DNA from: UBA2020 sp964551435
GTDB taxonomy: Bacteria > Pseudomonadota > Alphaproteobacteria > Micavibrionales > UBA2020
Direction: 5' to 3'
NCBI GenBank assembly: GCA_964551435.1
Contig: CAZKBS010000030.1
Location: 1-18,528 of the forward strand
Length of the DNA stretch: 18,528 nucleotides
Under the pieces are notes generated by a model. The model saw nothing but the letters and a program-made list of their open reading frames with translations, did not search any database and was not told the origin of the DNA. A program made the position numbers and the translations under genes. Every line of letters starts with the position of its first letter. Within the stretch, counting starts at the first letter, position 1. Shown piece after piece: positions 16,205 to 18,528 of the stretch.

Positions 16205-17079
16205 CCGACCACCCCTTTCAGGCCTTGTCCACGGCGGGCGATGAGCATCAGGCCGATCATCACAAAGGCAATCAGCAGCACAGAAATTGCCGCACCGAAC
16301 GGCCAGTTACGCGCCATACCGAACTGGTTTTCAATCAGGTTGCCCAGCATCATGTGGCGTCCGCCGCCCAGCAGGTCTGCGGCAAGGAACGAGCCGACGG
16401 TGGGGATAAAAACCAGAATAATCCCGCCAAGAATGCCGGGAACGCAGGCGGGCAGCACCACATGCCACAAAATACGCAAACGCGTGGCGTAAAGGTCCTG
16501 CGCGGCTTCGACCAGGCGCCAGTCCATGCGCTCGAGGCTGGAATAAATCGGCAAAATCATGAACGGCAAGTAACTGTAAACAAGCCCCATGCCGACCGCA
16601 TAGGGGTTGTAGAGAAGATCCAGCGGCGTATCGATGATACCGCTTTCCATCAGGCCGCGGTTCACAAGCCCGTTGCCGCGCAAGATGAGTATCCACGCAT
16701 AGGTGCGGATCAGCAGGTTGGTCCAGAACGGTATGGTGATCAAAATCATCCACATATCGCGCTGGCGCGCGGGGCGCGTGGCCATGAACCATGCCATCGG
16801 AAAACCCAGCAGCAGGCATGCCAGTGTTGCGACGACCGCAAGGCGGGTGGAACTGTAAATAATCTCCAGATAGCGGGTATCCCATTGCAGGTTGCCGTCA
16901 ATATCGGCGGAGTAGAAAAAACGCTGGTATCCGGCAAGCGAGAAAGCGGGCTTGACCCCGCCCATCGGATCGGGCGCCATAAAAGAATAAGCTACCGCAA
17001 TGCACAGCGGCGCCATAAAGAATACAGTCATGACCGCAAGAAACGGCAGCAGAAGTTTGGTGCCGGACGACAGTCGCAT
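16201..17079 (-). CDS. potB: spermidine/putrescine ABC transporter permease PotB
   Basis: A 292-residue inner-membrane permease with about six helices. N-terminal LLLPFLAVMTVFFMAPL and the EAA loop VEAAQDLYATRLRILWHVVL, followed by Pro-Gly-Ile-Leu-Gly-Gly, are PotB/PotH-like. With PotC it forms the membrane channel for polyamine import. I chose the ATG at 17079, whose A is the last base of the potA stop codon (TGATG), a coupled junction. A GTG at 17091 would add four residues. All key permease elements are present. Confidence 0.94.
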   Translation of the reverse strand: MRLSSGTKLLLPFLAVMTVFFMAPLCIAVAYSFMAPDPMGGVKPAFSLAGYQRFFYSADIDGNLQWDTRYLEIIYSSTRLAVVATLACLLLGFPMAWFMATRPARQRDMWMILITIPFWTNLLIRTYAWILILRGNGLVNRGLMESGIIDTPLDLLYNPYAVGMGLVYSYLPFMILPIYSSLERMDWRLVEAAQDLYATRLRILWHVVLPACVPGILGGIILVFIPTVGSFLAADLLGGGRHMMLGNLIENQFGMARNWPFGAAISVLLIAFVMIGLMLIARRGQGLKGVVG

Positions 17080-18095
17080 CACGACGCGCACCGGATCAGC
17101 ATATCGGGCAAAAGCGCGATACGCACGCGGTCGTCAACGTTGACGGGAAGTTTTTCGTGGTCGGCGACGGTGACGGTTTCACCACTGTCGAGGGTGATTT
17201 GATAGTAGGTGACCGCGCCGTGATAGGCGAGAGCATCGAGCCGCCCGTGGATAATCGGTCCTGTTGTTTGCGGCTGCTGGTTGGCGCGGATGAGCAGCGT
17301 GGCATCTTCGGGGCGGAAGCCGATGTGGCCGCTTTCGCTGAGGCCGAGGCTCGGCGCGGCGACAAAATTGCAAATACCGATGAAATCCGCGACATAGCGC
17401 GATACGGGGCGGTGATAGATTTCCTGCGGCGTGCCCAGCTGGCCGATGCGGCCGCGTTCCATGACGGCGATGCGGTCGGACATCGACAGCGCTTCTTCCT
17501 GATCATGGGTGACGAAGATAAAAGTAATTTCGGTTTCGCGCTGCAGGCGCTTCAGTTCGATCTGCATATCCTTGCGCAGTTTGTAGTCAAGCGCGGAAAG
17601 GGATTCATCGAGCAGCAGAATTTTCGGACGGTTGACCAGCGCACGGGCAAGCGCGACGCGCTGCTGCTGTCCGCCGGACAGTTCGGAGGGATAACGCGCG
17701 CCAAAGCCTTGCATGCGCATCAGTTCCAGCGCTTCGCCGGTGGCTTTTTCGATGTCCTTGGCGTCTTTGCCCTGCATACGCATGCCAAAGCCGATGTTGT
17801 CGGCAACCGTCATATGCGGGAACAGGGCGTAGCTTTGGAATACCGTGTTGACGGGGCGCTTGTTCGCCGGCAGTTCGGCAATATCGACGCCGTTGAGCAG
17901 AATTTTGCCTTCATCGCATTTTTCGAGACCCGCAATCAGGCGCAGCAGCGTGGTCTTGCCACAGCCGGAGGGGCCGAGCAGTGTGAAGAATTCATTCTCC
18001 CGCACGTTCAGCGACAGGTCATCGACGGCGCGCACAGGGTTCTGCGCGCTGCCAAAAAACTTCGTAACAGATTGAATAACAAGACGGTCAGACAT
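17079..18095 (-). CDS. potA: spermidine/putrescine ABC transporter ATPase PotA
   Basis: A 338-residue ABC ATPase. Walker A GPSGCGKT at 41-48, Q-loop Q87, signature LSGGQ at 139-143, Walker B ILLLDE at 159-164, D-loop SALD at 167-170 and H197 in THDQEEA are all present. A TOBE-type regulatory C-terminal domain (about 250-338, IGFRPEDATLL) follows, as in PotA/PotG. Most relatives have a Pro after Walker B (LDEPLSALD); here it is Ser, a common mild variant. The ATG has no Shine-Dalgarno sequence. A TAATAT about 7 bases before it would give an almost leaderless mRNA. It is the first gene of potABCD. Confidence 0.96.
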   Translation of the reverse strand: MSDRLVIQSVTKFFGSAQNPVRAVDDLSLNVRENEFFTLLGPSGCGKTTLLRLIAGLEKCDEGKILLNGVDIAELPANKRPVNTVFQSYALFPHMTVADNIGFGMRMQGKDAKDIEKATGEALELMRMQGFGARYPSELSGGQQQRVALARALVNRPKILLLDESLSALDYKLRKDMQIELKRLQRETEITFIFVTHDQEEALSMSDRIAVMERGRIGQLGTPQEIYHRPVSRYVADFIGICNFVAAPSLGLSESGHIGFRPEDATLLIRANQQPQTTGPIIHGRLDALAYHGAVTYYQITLDSGETVTVADHEKLPVNVDDRVRIALLPDMLIRCAS

Positions 18096-18150
18096 GCCGA
18101 GATGATATTACGTTCAGCCGCCCGCTTCAATGGCAGATACGCGCGGCAAG

Positions 18151-18175
18151 CCATCCGCACGGCGGGATGGTTTTT
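18151..18175 (+). terminator. intrinsic terminator-like hairpin on the plus strand
   Basis: CCATCC (18151-18156) pairs with GGATGG (18165-18170), with further GC/GC pairing inside past one bulged base, then TTTTT at 18171-18175. This is a canonical Rho-independent form on the plus strand. Both flanking genes are on the minus strand, where the hairpin is not followed by T-residues. It may end an antisense or short transcript from the potA 5' region. Confidence 0.5.
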
Positions 18176-18187
18176 AGTTATGATAAA

Positions 18188-18528
18188 TCATGCTTCATCC
18201 GGCCGAATGACCTCGATATCCAGATCGCCAATGGCGGCGATGTATTCATCCAGCTGCATCAAACCGACGCAGGGCATTGCGCCGGCGGGGATGCTGCCGC
18301 GTTCTGCGGCCAGACGCCGCGCCATGATGATCGCGGGCAGTGTCGGCAGGTTCGGCCCGTGCCCCTGGCGGGCAATCAGGTAGAAGGTTTTTTCAAGGGG
18401 GCGGCCCTCGCTATCGCTGCCCTGCATACGCAAATAAAAACCGCTGCGGTCACTGCCGAAAATATTGAACAGTGGATTTAGGGTCCGGACCTAATAAATT
18501 TCTTGATAACAGAATCGGATAGTGATTC
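18188..18528 (-). CDS. C-terminal part of a saccharopine-dehydrogenase-family protein (partial, apparent frameshift)
   Basis: The last 113 or so residues of a protein whose 5' part lies beyond the window. NPLFNIFGSDRSGFYLRM, then a RPLEKTFYLIARQGHGPNLP segment and GAMPCVGLMQLDEY, resemble the C-terminal domain of bacterial saccharopine-dehydrogenase-like oxidoreductases, NAD(P)-dependent proteins of often unknown substrate. In this frame a TAG occurs at 18493-18491. Upstream coding seems to continue in another frame (18528 to about 18484); adding one C in the CCC near 18480-18483 joins the two frames. The catalytic Rossmann part is not visible, so function cannot be judged. Family assignment is from resemblance only. 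Confidence 0.6.

Noticed and set aside
16159..17202. A 347-codon plus-strand open frame opposite potB
   Set aside because: Gln/His/Arg-rich antisense composition with no family motif, while potB on the other strand is clear.
17157..18383. A 408-codon plus-strand open frame opposite potA
   Set aside because: It mirrors potA and extends into the intergenic gap with no ribosome-binding sequence or domain; an antisense shadow.

Overview
This window looks like a chromosomal segment of a moderate-GC alphaproteobacterium. The LexA-like site near 1463-1477 is of the alphaproteobacterial direct-repeat type, and the gene families fit that class. A Micavibrio- or Rhodospirillales-like source is only a guess from family resemblance. 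I see no phage, transposon, CRISPR array, tRNA or rRNA. The genes are densely packed on both strands.

Layout. (1) 87-1442, minus: a Y-family translesion DNA polymerase with a strong sigma70-type promoter and a LexA-like box. (2) 1621-7531: a signalling cluster. It holds a MASE1-CHASE-PAS histidine kinase overlapping an Rcp1-type receiver protein (plus), a convergent single-domain receiver (minus), an ankyrin-repeat gene broken by three single-base indels (minus), and a CheX-like phosphatase behind a CheY-like receiver (minus). No DNA-binding, cyclic-di-GMP or other recognised output domain is encoded here. (3) 7626-8171, minus: a zinc deaminase resembling yeast cytosine deaminase Fcy1, divergent from (4) 8261-11938, plus: full-length cobalamin-dependent methionine synthase MetH. 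(5) 11945-12895, minus: a RimK-like ATP-grasp ligase with a near-consensus promoter, divergent from (6) 13072-14316, plus: a CPA-type cation/proton antiporter in which the usual paired acidic motif reads Asn-Asn. (7) 14361-18095, minus: a tight potABCD polyamine ABC importer operon. (8) 18188 to the window end, minus: the C-terminal part of a saccharopine-dehydrogenase-family protein with an apparent one-base deletion.

How the parts relate. The kinase and overlapping receiver form a phosphotransfer pair. The CheY-CheX pair looks like a receiver with its own phosphatase. The two other receiver proteins could act as diffusible partners or phosphate sinks. The pot genes form one complete transporter. 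metH, the deaminase, the ligase and the antiporter are housekeeping or orphan genes with no obvious link to each other. The most unusual non-coding signals are two long palindromes that overlap putative -10 elements: 6471-6515 ahead of the ankyrin gene, and 7564-7586 ahead of the CheY-CheX operon.

Everything here was read by eye. Family names rest on recognised motifs, not on database searches.
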